From NCBI GenBank assembly GCA_019828565.1, contig JAHDYR010000015.1, positions 682,001-746,000 on the forward strand: a DNA stretch of 64,000 bases. Direction: 5' to 3'. The notes below the pieces were generated by a model, which was not told the DNA's origin, ran no database searches, and worked only from the letters and a program-made list of their open reading frames with translations. Made by a program: the position numbers and the translations under genes. This stretch comes from Carpediemonas membranifera (taxonomy: Eukaryota > Fornicata). This document shows, piece by piece, positions 39,463 through 48,329 of this stretch. Every line of letters begins with the position of its first letter. Position 1 is the first letter of the stretch.

Positions 39463-39519
39463 TAGATAATCTAGGTTTTTTAGGCCCTAGATTATCTAGA
39501 AAAAATCGTAGATTATCTA
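39463..39519. repeat. Perfect 13-bp inverted repeat plus a third arm copy
   Basis: TAGATAATCTAGG (39,463-39,475) and CCTAGATTATCTA (39,486-39,498) are perfect reverse complements around a 10-nt loop; TAGATTATCTA recurs at 39,509-39,519, immediately next to the broken recombinase of YR-A. It may mark the terminus of an element. Confidence 0.75.
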
Positions 39520-40142
39520 CCGACTTTCACAGTATGTGAGGGAACCAACTTCAGCGTCGCTTCATCCCTTGTCTTTGTGTGTCGTATCGTAATCTCCAGC
39601 GCGCCGTCTGCTCCGCCGTGCCTCACATCCTCTGTCTTGAGTGCCCGGATCTCGCCTGCTCGCGACACTGTCGCAAACGTCACCAGGCCAAAGGCAATTG
39701 CCTGAGTGAGGGGCGGGGTCGCGTGTGCCCCGGCTGACCTAGCCGCAGCCTCCAGCGTCTCACGCCTGATTGGCCAAGCCTTCCCAGTCTTACGTCCGGG
39801 CGTTAGCTCGCATCGGCCTGCTAGCCTCGCACCTGCCCTGGTCAGGGCCCGATGCAACCTTGTCGTCTCAGCGCTCTCGCCCAGTGCCTCCAGTCCCATC
39901 CTGATGTTCGCCTCCTTCGTGATGAATGTGTCTCTGGCGACGAAGGGGATTTCGGAAAATAGATACAACATCAGTGTGTCTGCCGGCTCAATGGCGTCAA
40001 GGAGCTCGGCGAACTCGTGCAACCACTCGCGGTATGTGAGTTCCTGCCTTGCTCGGTCCAGCGTCGCCTGTGCCGTGTCCCCTGGCCGTCGGGGCAGGGT
40101 CGTCCTGAGGTAAGTCACAGTCAGAGTCACAGTCGGGGTCAT
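39513..40142 (-). pseudogene. YR-A tyrosine recombinase, C-terminal half missing
   Basis: 209 residues with the N-terminal core-binding domain (TYREWLHEFAELLDAIEPAD) and the first catalytic block (AIAFGLVTFATVSRAGEIRAL, Arg I, and a TKTRDEATLKLVPSHT strand containing the Lys region). The reading ends at VKVGR, before the HxxR and Tyr blocks, where inverted-repeat sequence begins. It therefore cannot be an active integrase. Compare the complete YR set in YR-B and YR-C. Confidence 0.75.
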
Positions 40143-42361
40143 GCCGGACTGATGATCGGAAAAACGTGAATTTGGCTGTCTCTGCGGCGATGCGCTGCCT
40201 GGTAGATACTTCCTTGTCCATGAGGAGGGGGTTATTCGTGAGCTGGGCCTCTATTTGACTACTCTTGACTCTTGGCTCGCGTGTCCATTGACACGAGAGG
40301 TGGCCTCTCTCTGGGGTCTGACCTGCGGCTCGCATGGCCCTGTGTCTTGCCATCACCCATGGGGCGGACAAAGCTGTGCCAATGTCGACCTCACCGGCAC
40401 CCAGTAAGCCACGAAAGGGATACGATCCTTCCCGGCGAACAAGTTCTCTATCTCTGTGCCGGTCCACCAGTGTGCCGGCAGTGTGACTTCGATTTTTGTC
40501 CTGGGACATCCGGTTCAGGTCCAGGTCCACGTTGGTGCCTCTCTGCGGTGCGATTACTACCACTCCCCTGGGCTGCTGGGCTGGGGTGACCTCTGACTGT
40601 TGCCATATCTCTCTCAATCTGGCGGTCACGCGGGGTAAGAGCGCAACTGGTGGGACTGCGATTGACCTGCACTCGGTCCAGTCCGCCGTGAAGGCGTCTT
40701 CTACATAGCCCAAGTCCTCTGGCAGGAAAGTTCGTGTTGCGAACAGCGATCTGTCGGTTGTGCCCCACTGCTCTGCTGCCCTCGCCGCTAGTGATGCCGG
40801 CATCGCCCAGTCGAGCTTTTTGAATCTCGAGAGGTCGTCCGCTGTGGTGTTGAGCAGACCCGGGACGTGCTTTGTTCGCACCCTCGCCCCGATCGCGTGT
40901 AAGAAGTCGTGGAGCTCCTTCACCTCTCGTCGCATGTGGGCCGGTGCCTTCGTACTGCTCTTCCCGATCCAGGCCAGTGCTGACGTGTTGTCGCCGACTA
41001 ATAAGACGTCCCTGCCGGCTATCCTCCGCTCCCAGCGGCGCAGCGCTATGTCCATGGCCTTCGCCTCCTTGCAGTTGATTGACTTGCCTACGAATGTCTG
41101 GTCGAACGTGTCCTGAAACGAGTCGGTCCCGAACTCTGTCCAGATGGCGCCGCCGTAAGCATGGTCGCTCGCGTCCGTCTCGATCCGAATCTCTCTCCCG
41201 TTCGTGAGAAAGCACCAGTGCGGGTCTCTCCTCAGTGTTCTCGCCCACCACCGCAGGTCTGTCCTCGCTTCCTGTGGGATGTCCTTCTTCGTGCCCCGTA
41301 ACTTTCCTGCGAGTGAGGCCGCCGCACATTGAAGCTCGCGTAGCCTGGGCAGGGCCCGAGCTCCCACGGCGAACCGTGCGAACAGCAGCTTCCCCGATGA
41401 GGGCTTGGAGGTCCTTGACTAGGAACCGTCTCTCCTTCTGCAGTCTGTCGATCAAGCTGATCATGTCTGTGGCCTTTCTCTCTGTCAGGTACATGCATCC
41501 CTCTGCTGAGTTGATCACCACCCCGAGGTACTCGAGCTCCTGCGTTGGCACAGCAACAGACTTCTCCTGCGAGATTACCATGCCGAGTCTTCTCATCAGC
41601 GCGAGTATGCCTGGCATCTTCTCCGCGAGTGATGCGCGTGAGTGGTCTGCGAACAGCAGGTCGTCTAGGTATACGAACACCTGCACGCCAAACTCTCTTC
41701 GAATAATCTTTGCCGCCTGGGCGGTGACCCTCTGGAATGCCTCTGGTGCTGTGTTGAGGCCGAAGGGCAGGGCTCTCCACCGATATGTTGTTCCTTCGTG
41801 GGTAATCCCCAGGTACTCCTTGGCCTCCTCCGCCATGAGCACCTGGTAGTAGCCGGACTTCAGGTCGACGCTCGTCAACCATGCCCCCTGTGCCAGATTG
41901 GCCGCCACCTCCATCAACCCCTTCAACCGAAACTTGCGGACCTGTTGGAAAAAGTTGACCGGCCGGAGGTCGTGTATGAGTCTCCAATCCGATGGTTTCT
42001 TCGGAATCAGGAAGACCGGGGATATGTTGCTCGCCGTTGCTACTTCTAAGGCTTGAATGTTCACTAGCTCCTTCAGCATCTCGCTTATTGGGCCTTCCCT
42101 CCCGTTCGCTCTCGGGGTGCTGGGCGTTGCCGGGGCTACCTTCACCCCGTCTCTCAGTGTGCTCACGACCTCCTTGCTGGCCCCCAAGGCCTCCCACTCC
42201 CTCCAGGCGCGGCTCATCGAGCCCACCACCTGTGCCCGGGACACCGGGCAAGAGTCGGGCGGGGCGTCGTACGACTTGCGTGACTGCGCAGCTTTGATCG
42301 GTTGCTTGTCTGTTGATGTCTCTTGCTCTTGTACTTGCTTTCTTGCTTCTTCTCGTCTCAT
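39997..42361 (-). pseudogene. YR-A reverse transcriptase and RNase H (two frames)
   Basis: RT from ATG 42361: DWRLIHDLRPVNFF, LTSVDLKSGYYQV, ALPFGLNTAPEAFQ, catalytic VYLDDLLFAD, then LEYLGVVINS. Near 41,350 the homology passes to a second frame (starting about 41,367) with ELQCAAASLAGKLRG, the RNase H core IRIETDASDHAYGGA, NCKEAKAMDIAL and LLVGDNTSALAW, ending in a linker to the recombinase. The change of frame between RT and RNase H is either a frameshift mutation or assembly error; programmed shifting at this place is not usual. The catalytic Asp residues are intact. Confidence 0.75.
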
Positions 42362-42427
42362 AGTGCTCGTAAACGTAGATACTGCCTTTTATTGTCTTCG
42401 AGGTGGGCATAACCTCTTCTTGGCCGC

Positions 42428-42716
42428 TTATTGCTGCCCCGGGGCCGCATTGCGGTTGCCCGAGGCGTTCGAAGCTGTGAAGTGGCGCTGTGGGGAGCGC
42501 TGGAAGTACCTGTTGCGCGAGAAAGGCTTACGGATCTGCTGGCGATGGCGGAAGCTCTGGGGCGGAGCGGCTTTCTTCGCTTTCGCGGCTAGCTTGATGA
42601 ATTCTCGCGGGTTGTTCTCGGTTGCAGCTGTAACTTGGAAGTAGCGTGCGGCGTCCTCCCCGGCGTCGTCGAGGACACGGAGGAACTCAAGGCGGCGCTC
42701 GATAATGATGTTCACT
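42428..42716 (-). pseudogene. YR-A gag-like ORF, downstream part (split by Ty3-1)
   Basis: From the Ty3-1 insertion point the frame reads NIIIERRLEFLRVLDDAGED, then Lys/Arg-rich sequence (KAAPPQSFRHRQQIRKPFSRN) to the stop at 42,428. The basic tail is typical of nucleic-acid-binding gag proteins. Conceptually it continues the ORF at 47,073-47,327 once Ty3-1 and one copy of the CACT duplication are removed. Confidence 0.6.
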
Positions 42717-42798
42717 TGTCGGTTGAAATCATTTACAGTAAACCGCAGCGGGGTAAAAGTGGTCAAAACTGGACGGAGCAGTTTATAGACCGGTGACA
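42717..42798 (-). repeat. 3' LTR of Ty3-1 (82 bp)
   Basis: TG...CA terminal repeat matching 46,991-47,072 with one A/G difference near its end. On the minus strand a purine-rich GGGAGGTAG tract directly precedes it, as expected for the polypurine tract. Confidence 0.92.
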
Positions 42799-42856
42799 CT
42801 ACCTCCCTTTTTGATGAGAAAACCCCCAACCTGCAAGGAACGGGGGAAAAAGATGG

Positions 42857-45800
42857 TTAGTAGAGTTTCAGGTTCTTCCTCGCCTTACGGGCCAACCTCT
42901 TCATCTCCTCGAGGTGTTTCACTCCCGAGAGTGGTTCTTCCGTTATGTTTTCGAATCCTACCCACTTGATGGCGGCTGTCCCTTCTTTCCAGTCTACCGA
43001 TACTACTCGCTCTACCTCCCATTTTTTCTGGTCGAAGCTTGCAAGTTGAAGCATCATCGTGTCCGTTACGGCATCCGTGTCGAACATCATGAGTTTTTCA
43101 ATGTGGGTTGATCTGGTCGATCCGTCGAGTATCGACTGCAGGACTATTCTGTTATTATCAAGTACATCGTGTACCTTCCATGGGCCCCTGTTGCGCGCGT
43201 CTAGCTTCTGAGGGGCCTCATCTTTCCAGAGGACGTAGTCACCCGGCTTCAGTTCGGTGTTGACTATTGTCTTTTGGCCCGGGCCCACACTCTCTCTGGC
43301 AGTGGTCTCCAGGGCGTTAAGGGCCAGCTCCAGGTCCTTTTTGAACTCTGGGAAATCTCTGATCGGAGAGTTGTTGTCGTTCGTCCACCAGCTTGTAAAC
43401 ATGTTGTGCTCATGGCCAAATATCAGCTCGTGCGGGGAGAACTTCGTGGCCGTATGTGTCGTGCCGTTGATAATCATCTGGACCGTCGGTAGGAGTCCGC
43501 ACCACTGGTCTTTGTAGGCTATTGCCAGGACAAGCCACCGTAGGTGTCTTCCAATCTCCGCATTCCTTCTCTCCACGAGACCATTGCTCTGTGGATGAAA
43601 CGGGATGGTGAAGTGGTGTGCGACTTTCAATGACGTTGTGAGTTGTTCAACTATCGAGTTCGCGTACTCCGGGCCGCCGTCGGACAGAATCTCCGCCGGT
43701 ATCCCGTGTCGCGTGAAAACGTGGTCCCATAGGGCCCTGGCGGAGGTCTCGGCGTCGATCGATGCGACTGCGACGAGCTCGGTGTATCTTGTAAACATGT
43801 CTACAGCCACAATGATGTAGCGAGCGCCCAGCGAATCCGTTGGGAGAGGGCCAATTGTGTCGACTGCCACTGTCTCCCATGGTCTGGTGCGTCTTGTCTG
43901 GCCCTTTTGGGCGATAAAGTAGTCCTTGATGCGAGTCTTCAGACAAATGGGGCACGTCTTGATGTGCTTTTTGACGTCCAAGAGCATCCCCGGCCAAAAT
44001 GCAGACGTGGCGAGTGCTTGGAACGTTGAATTTGCTCCCGTATGAAATTGGTGAGCGGTCCGAAGGGCCTTGTCGCGTGTCTCTCCCTTGGGGATAATCG
44101 GCACTCCGTCCTTGAAGTAGATCGAGTTTTCGATGGATACTCCCTCTAGTTTCTCCCAGCCGACTCGAGTTGACTCAGGTGCCATGGCCTGGGCAGCCTG
44201 GATCAACTCAAGGGTCAGCCCTGGGCCGGCGTCCTCCGCCTCTAGCAGGTTCAGCTGCGGCCCGAGGTCCCCTCGGGGAAGGATACGCGACAGCATGTCT
44301 GCCATCTTGTTTGTCTCTCCAGCAATATGCTCGATCGTAATGTTGTAGTCCGACAAGACAGACGTCCACCTGAGGAGTTTCTTGGAAAGCTCCTTCCTCT
44401 GCATGAGATATACCAGATTCTGGTGGTCGGTGCGGATCTGTATGTTGTCCTTGAGGCGGAAAAGTTGAGCCATGTCAGGTCTCGTGAGACAAAAGATGAT
44501 AGCATGAAGCTCTTGTTCGTAGGTCGGCCACCTAGTCTGGGTTGGCGTATGACACTTTGCGAAGAGCGAGACGATCTCTCGGTTGCCGGAGTCGTCTTCT
44601 TGGAACAGAATGCCCCCTAGTCCGTCGTTCGACGCGTCCGTCTCGAGGGTCCACTTCTTTGAGAAGTCGGGGAAATGGAGGACTGTGTCTGAGCTGAGTC
44701 TCTCCTTGAACGTTGTAAACGCCTCTTCTTGTTTGGGGTTCCAAGTTATGTTCTTTGAGTTCTCCTGTGCCGTTAGCATCTCGTTGAGAGGTTTGAGGAT
44801 TCGTGATGAGTCCGGGACGAACTGGGCGACATAGTTGAATGATCCCAGTGTCCTCTGAAGCTCCTTTGCGGTGGACGGGAGCGGTATGGCGTTTACCGCC
44901 TCTACCTTCTCTGGGGCAAGTTGTTTCCCCTTCTCCGAGACAATATACCCGACGGCCTCGACGTGGGCTGAGCCTATCGTGCACTTCGGGCCTTTAAGGC
45001 GCAGTGAATAATGTCTACAGATCCTGAAGACGGTTTTGATCAGGGTGAGAAACTGGGCCTCGGTCTTGGCGTAAATCAAGATGTCGTCAAGATAGATGTC
45101 CACCCCTTTGTGGAGGACCTCGGCGAACGCCTTCTGCATGGCGCGTTGGAATCTCGCCGGGGCGTTCATCAGGCCGAATGGACATCTGGTGAACTCGCAG
45201 TATGCGTCTGGAGTGACAAAAGCGGTTTTGGGGATATCTTCCTCGTGCATCCGCATCTGGTAGTAGCCTTGTCTGAGGTCTAGGCCTGCAAAGTATTTGC
45301 AGCCTGATGCTCGGTCTACAAACTCGCGCGTGTTAGGCAGGGGGAAGTTATCTCTCACTGTCTTGGAGTTTAACTCCTTGTAGTCAATGCAAAGACGGAT
45401 CTTGGTCGATCCTTTGTGGCCCTGCCTGACTACTACGATCGGCGAGCTGTACGGCCCAGTCGAGTCCTGGATTATCCCGTCTCGCCTGAGTTGTTCTAGC
45501 TCTGTCGACACCAGGCCTTGGGTCACTGGGTCGAGTCTGCGAGCGCGGCATTGTACAATTGCCCGCTCGTCTATCAGTTCAATCGACATGGGTTCCAGTC
45601 GAGACCCTTCCTTGGGTAGTTCTTCCTCGAAGATATCGTCAAATGAGTTGATTATCTCGAGAATCTCGGGTCGGATCTTCGACTCCGGGACGTGGACACC
45701 ACAGTAGTCGTCGGTTATCGCCATGTTTGCGTCCTCCGTGAGATATTCATGGTAGAACGGCAGCCAGTCCTCGTCCTCCTCAATTGAGGAGAGCTTGTGC

Positions 45801-46969
45801 AGGTTAAGGTTGAGTGTGCCATCGCCAATGAGTGCGAGTGACCTCAGCAAGTCACACCCGATGAGAGCCTTGAAGAACTCACCGGGGAGTACGTAGTACT
45901 TCCATGTAACCTCCAACGGTGTGACACCTAGTGCTGGGAATGCTGCCTTAAATGTGACTGCTTGATCTGTCACGAGGGAGCGTCCGTCTCCTAGCGTGAC
46001 CTTGATCTTTTCCTCGAGAGAGGTCTGCACTGTGTCCTTGGGTAGGGTACGTAGTGCCTTCGAACTAATGAAGCTTCGGCTTGCACCAGTGTCTACAACG
46101 AACGAGTAAGTTTTGCCTTTTACAGTAGCGGGGGTCGTCAGTGGACCCTTCCCGCCCTTCTCGTTAGTCGACGCGCTGTCGGCGTTGTTGTTCTCGCTGT
46201 AGCGGGGGTGCTTATCGCATCTGAAGTCCATGTGGGGACCGCCACAGAAACGACAGGGGCGCGACGGCTTCTTGGGTCCGTCGGCCGGCGGGCGCTTGGC
46301 CGCGTCCGGGCGGTACTGGGCCTTCCTGGCCTGGGCCGGGGCCTTGGGTCCGCCGGCCGGGGTTTGCGAGAGGGGTTGATCATGGTCATACGCCCTAGCA
46401 GCCCTAAGAGCCACCGCTACGGTGTCCTCGAAGGTCTTGACGTTGTGGAGAGCAAGCAAGGTCTGTGCCTTCTTGCGGAATGCTGTCGGGTTCAGGGACT
46501 CCCGGAAGAGCCGTGCAGCCAGCTTATCAAAGCTTGCGAGCAGTTCGTCGGCATTGGGGTTGTCGTCGATGGGGTCCAAGAACCCTTCTGGGTCTGGCGT
46601 CTTGGAGTAGAGCTCGATGCGCTTGCGGAATGCTGCCGCTTGTAGTCTCGTGCCAGCTTCGAAGTTGCGTGCGGTGCTCGGCACCATGGGGAAACGAAGG
46701 TCTTGGAGCTCTTCGACGAGTGCTAGGATGGAGTGGGGAAGGAGCCGCTGGCGACACCATTCGGTGAAGTTCTTGAGAGTGTAGTTCTTGTCGGATGTGT
46801 CTATGCCTTCGGCCTTGAGTTCGAGGGCAAATGACTCCTCAATGAGGACGGACAGTGGGATGCTTGGGTTTTGTATAGTAAAAATCGTTGCTCGGCGCTC
46901 AAACTCCTCAAGAGTCTCTAGTGTTAGATTTGAAGGAGAAAGCTCAGGAATTTGAACAGTTAACGACAT
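42857..46969 (-). CDS. Ty3-1 Gag-Pol polyprotein (gag, protease, RT, RNase H, integrase, chromodomain)
   Basis: About 1,370 residues in one frame. Helical Gag (1-215); a zinc knuckle CRFCGGPHMDFRC (CX2CX3HX4C, one residue shorter than the common form) near 235; aspartic protease with canonical VVDTGASRSF (about 293); RT with LDLRQGYYQM, CPFGLMNAPARFQ and catalytic IYLDDILIY (about 630); RNase H with LETDASNDGLGGILFQ (about 783); integrase zinc HHCC domain (HQFHTGA...CPICLKTR, about 985-1015) and DDE core (VAVDTIGPL, GPEYANS, SNGLVERRNAE); and a C-terminal chromodomain-like segment (VERVVSVDWKEGTAAIKWVGF). ATG 46969 is the first in frame; it lies 21 nt from the 5' LTR. No env. All catalytic residues seen are intact, so the element may be active. 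Confidence 0.95.
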   Translation of the reverse strand: MSLTVQIPELSPSNLTLETLEEFERRATIFTIQNPSIPLSVLIEESFALELKAEGIDTSDKNYTLKNFTEWCRQRLLPHSILALVEELQDLRFPMVPSTARNFEAGTRLQAAAFRKRIELYSKTPDPEGFLDPIDDNPNADELLASFDKLAARLFRESLNPTAFRKKAQTLLALHNVKTFEDTVAVALRAARAYDHDQPLSQTPAGGPKAPAQARKAQYRPDAAKRPPADGPKKPSRPCRFCGGPHMDFRCDKHPRYSENNNADSASTNEKGGKGPLTTPATVKGKTYSFVVDTGASRSFISSKALRTLPKDTVQTSLEEKIKVTLGDGRSLVTDQAVTFKAAFPALGVTPLEVTWKYYVLPGEFFKALIGCDLLRSLALIGDGTLNLNLHKLSSIEEDEDWLPFYHEYLTEDANMAITDDYCGVHVPESKIRPEILEIINSFDDIFEEELPKEGSRLEPMSIELIDERAIVQCRARRLDPVTQGLVSTELEQLRRDGIIQDSTGPYSSPIVVVRQGHKGSTKIRLCIDYKELNSKTVRDNFPLPNTREFVDRASGCKYFAGLDLRQGYYQMRMHEEDIPKTAFVTPDAYCEFTRCPFGLMNAPARFQRAMQKAFAEVLHKGVDIYLDDILIYAKTEAQFLTLIKTVFRICRHYSLRLKGPKCTIGSAHVEAVGYIVSEKGKQLAPEKVEAVNAIPLPSTAKELQRTLGSFNYVAQFVPDSSRILKPLNEMLTAQENSKNITWNPKQEEAFTTFKERLSSDTVLHFPDFSKKWTLETDASNDGLGGILFQEDDSGNREIVSLFAKCHTPTQTRWPTYEQELHAIIFCLTRPDMAQLFRLKDNIQIRTDHQNLVYLMQRKELSKKLLRWTSVLSDYNITIEHIAGETNKMADMLSRILPRGDLGPQLNLLEAEDAGPGLTLELIQAAQAMAPESTRVGWEKLEGVSIENSIYFKDGVPIIPKGETRDKALRTAHQFHTGANSTFQALATSAFWPGMLLDVKKHIKTCPICLKTRIKDYFIAQKGQTRRTRPWETVAVDTIGPLPTDSLGARYIIVAVDMFTRYTELVAVASIDAETSARALWDHVFTRHGIPAEILSDGGPEYANSIVEQLTTSLKVAHHFTIPFHPQSNGLVERRNAEIGRHLRWLVLAIAYKDQWCGLLPTVQMIINGTTHTATKFSPHELIFGHEHNMFTSWWTNDNNSPIRDFPEFKKDLELALNALETTARESVGPGQKTIVNTELKPGDYVLWKDEAPQKLDARNRGPWKVHDVLDNNRIVLQSILDGSTRSTHIEKLMMFDTDAVTDTMMLQLASFDQKKWEVERVVSVDWKEGTAAIKWVGFENITEEPLSGVKHLEEMKRLARKARKNLKLY

Positions 46970-46979
46970 CAGCACAGCT

Positions 46980-46991
46980 AATACTAGTATT
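46980..46991 (-). promoter_or_regulatory. Palindrome at the primer-binding position of Ty3-1
   Basis: ATACTAGTAT (46,981-46,990) directly abuts the 5' LTR; with the LTR's last A and the next T it is a 12-nt perfect palindrome. No TGG start as expected for a tRNA-primed binding site. The leader before the ATG is only 21 nt. Confidence 0.7.
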
Positions 46992-47072
46992 GTCGGTTGA
47001 AATCATTTACAGTAAACCGCAGCGGGGTAAAAGTGGTCAAAACTGGACGGAGCGGTTTATAGACCGGTGACA
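46991..47072 (-). repeat. 5' LTR of Ty3-1 (82 bp)
   Basis: Matches 42,717-42,798. Followed by CACT (47,073-47,076), the second copy of the target duplication. Confidence 0.92.
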
Positions 47073-47327
47073 CACTTTGGTTGCTATGGTCTCAATAGAC
47101 GTGGTTGCGGGGTCAGCAAGAACGGTCTTGATCTCGGCGTGAATAGCACGCAGGTGCGAGAATTCCTTTGTGACGGCCGGGATCTTAGAAGGCTTTCGAG
47201 TGTCCTCGGCATTGGTCCGAACGTCCTCAACAGACTCAACAAGGCTTGCAATTGTCTCAGCCTGAGTCTTGACGAGCTCCTCGAGTTGGAGGAGCTTATT
47301 GGCTGCGTCTTGCTCGTCGTCAGCCAT
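47073..47327 (-). pseudogene. YR-A gag-like ORF, upstream part (split by Ty3-1)
   Basis: ATG 47327: MADDEQDAANKLLQLEELVK, a predicted coiled coil (ETIASLVESVEDVRTNAED), then TKEFSHLRAIHAEIKTVLAD up to the insertion. Downstream residues are in the 42,428-42,716 piece. The N-terminal coiled coil is typical of retroelement gag-like ORF1 proteins. Confidence 0.65.
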
Positions 47328-47529
47328 TTCCAGGGATGTGCCGAACAGGGGAGGTTTTCCCCCTTGGTTAAATTGGCTTAAACGTCCCAGGTCACCAGCC
47401 GAATATTTTCCACGAATCTAGAAGATTCTCCCGAATCTTTTGGGTTTGGGTCCGGGTGATCGGCACCCCACTCGGACCCTTGTGGACCGCGCCCCAAGGC
47501 GCACTGTGTCTACGTCTACGACGGTACGC

Positions 47530-47572
47530 AGTCTGACAAGCAGACATTGGGTATGTCGAATGTGAACCCATG
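47530..47572. repeat. Repeat B, distal copy
   Basis: AGTCTGACAAGCAGACATTGG and on through GTCGAATGTGAACCCATG; matches the copy at 48,136-48,178 with one mismatch. A 10-bp TGAACCCATG unit is doubled here. It could be B2 of YR-B's split direct repeats or the end of YR-A. Confidence 0.7.
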
Positions 47573-47857
47573 TGAACCCATGGGGGGAGAAATATTTACG
47601 CTATTCTTGTCTGTGTAAGCGGAAATATTTCGCGTCGGTGACCGTACCACCGGTCAACCGACTCACGCCTCGCGGCGGATAAAGGTGGCCACCCCGCAGT
47701 GGCAAGAGGTGCCCCTCGGCTGCGGGTTCCATGGCCTCATTGCCTAGCCCACTTTGGCTTCGGCTCTTCCCTCAACGTCCTGTTAACTCGCCGGACCTGA
47801 GTACGTCTCGCGTTATTGCTCCTTTTGTTTCGTTTCCACTGAGCTTTGTGGAAAGTC

Positions 47858-47933
47858 TGACCCCAACTGGAATCGAACCCGCGACCTCCGACAACAGAAG
47901 CCGGGGATCAGTCGACTCTGCTATCGGTGGAGC
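47858..47933 (-). tRNA. tRNA-like relic with CUG (Gln) anticodon loop
   Basis: The minus strand has a 5-bp anticodon stem with loop TTCTGTT (anticodon CUG), a variable region, and a T-arm with loop TTCGATT closed by G-C but with one mismatched pair (GCGGG/CCAGT), then TGGGGTCA. No matching acceptor 5' strand or normal D-arm is found upstream, so it is at best a degenerate or 5'-replaced tRNA gene. Confidence 0.3.
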
Positions 47934-47987
47934 GAGGGAAACAAATTCAGTCTCTCCTGTCTCGAGCTACCAGATTCGAATCGCGGT

Positions 47988-48137
47988 TCGGTGCCATCTC
48001 TAAAGCTTATTCCTTTGCCCTTCGTCCGAACTGACTTGCTCGGAGTTGATCTCGATCCTCTTCGCAGAATCAGATCAGCAAATCGAACCGTATCCGGCGC
48101 AGGACCCCTACGTCCTATTGAAGGCGTGCCCCGCCAG
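47988..48137 (-). repeat. Repeat A2 of YR-B (150 bp)
   Basis: Identical to 51,830-51,979 over all 150 bp as read. Identity breaks at base 48,138, where repeat B1 begins. Confidence 0.92.
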
Positions 48138-48180
48138 TCTGACAAGCAGACATTGGCTATGTCGAATGTGAACCCATGGG
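48138..48180 (-). repeat. Repeat B1 of YR-B
   Basis: TCTGACAAGCAGACATTGGC and following 20-odd bases, adjacent to A2 without spacer; counterpart at 47,532-47,572. Confidence 0.7.
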
Positions 48181-48329
48181 GAATCCCGGTCGCCAACAAC
48201 ATAACTCTCTCAAAATTTATCGCGACCACACTTGGTCCACGCGATAGGGCCCGGCCGAGGGCGAGGTAGCCTCCCCAGACCACCCGCCCCGGCAGATGGG
48301 CCCCTTGCTGCTCTCTTGCAGTCTCTCTT

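Larger units (their letters stand above)
42717..47072 (-). mobile_element. Ty3-1: complete Ty3/gypsy chromovirus-like retrotransposon
   Basis: 4,356 bp bounded by 82-bp LTRs (42,717-42,798 and 46,991-47,072; one difference) that start TG and end CA, with 4-bp target duplications CACT at 42,713-42,716 and 47,073-47,076. One uninterrupted gag-pol ORF on the minus strand. A 12-nt palindrome sits at the primer-binding position. The near-identical LTRs and intact ORF suggest a recent insertion. It landed in the gag-like ORF of YR-A. Confidence 0.93.
39513..47572 (-). mobile_element. YR-A: tyrosine-recombinase retroelement (DIRS-like), 3'-truncated, split by Ty3-1
   Basis: Minus-strand element with gag-like ORF, RT, RNase H and tyrosine recombinase in that order. 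Its gag is interrupted by the complete Ty3-1 (42,717-47,072, target duplication CACT). RT, RNase H and YR lie in three different frames. The recombinase lacks its C-terminal half. The upstream end is not defined; it may reach the repeat at about 47,530. It belongs to a different subfamily from YR-B (YLDDL rather than YLDDW in RT, unrelated gag). Confidence 0.75.

Noticed and set aside
47530-48180. CRISPR-like or satellite array from the repeated TCTGACAAGCAGACATTGG segment
   Set aside because: Only two copies, unequal spacing, linked to the YR-B repeats.
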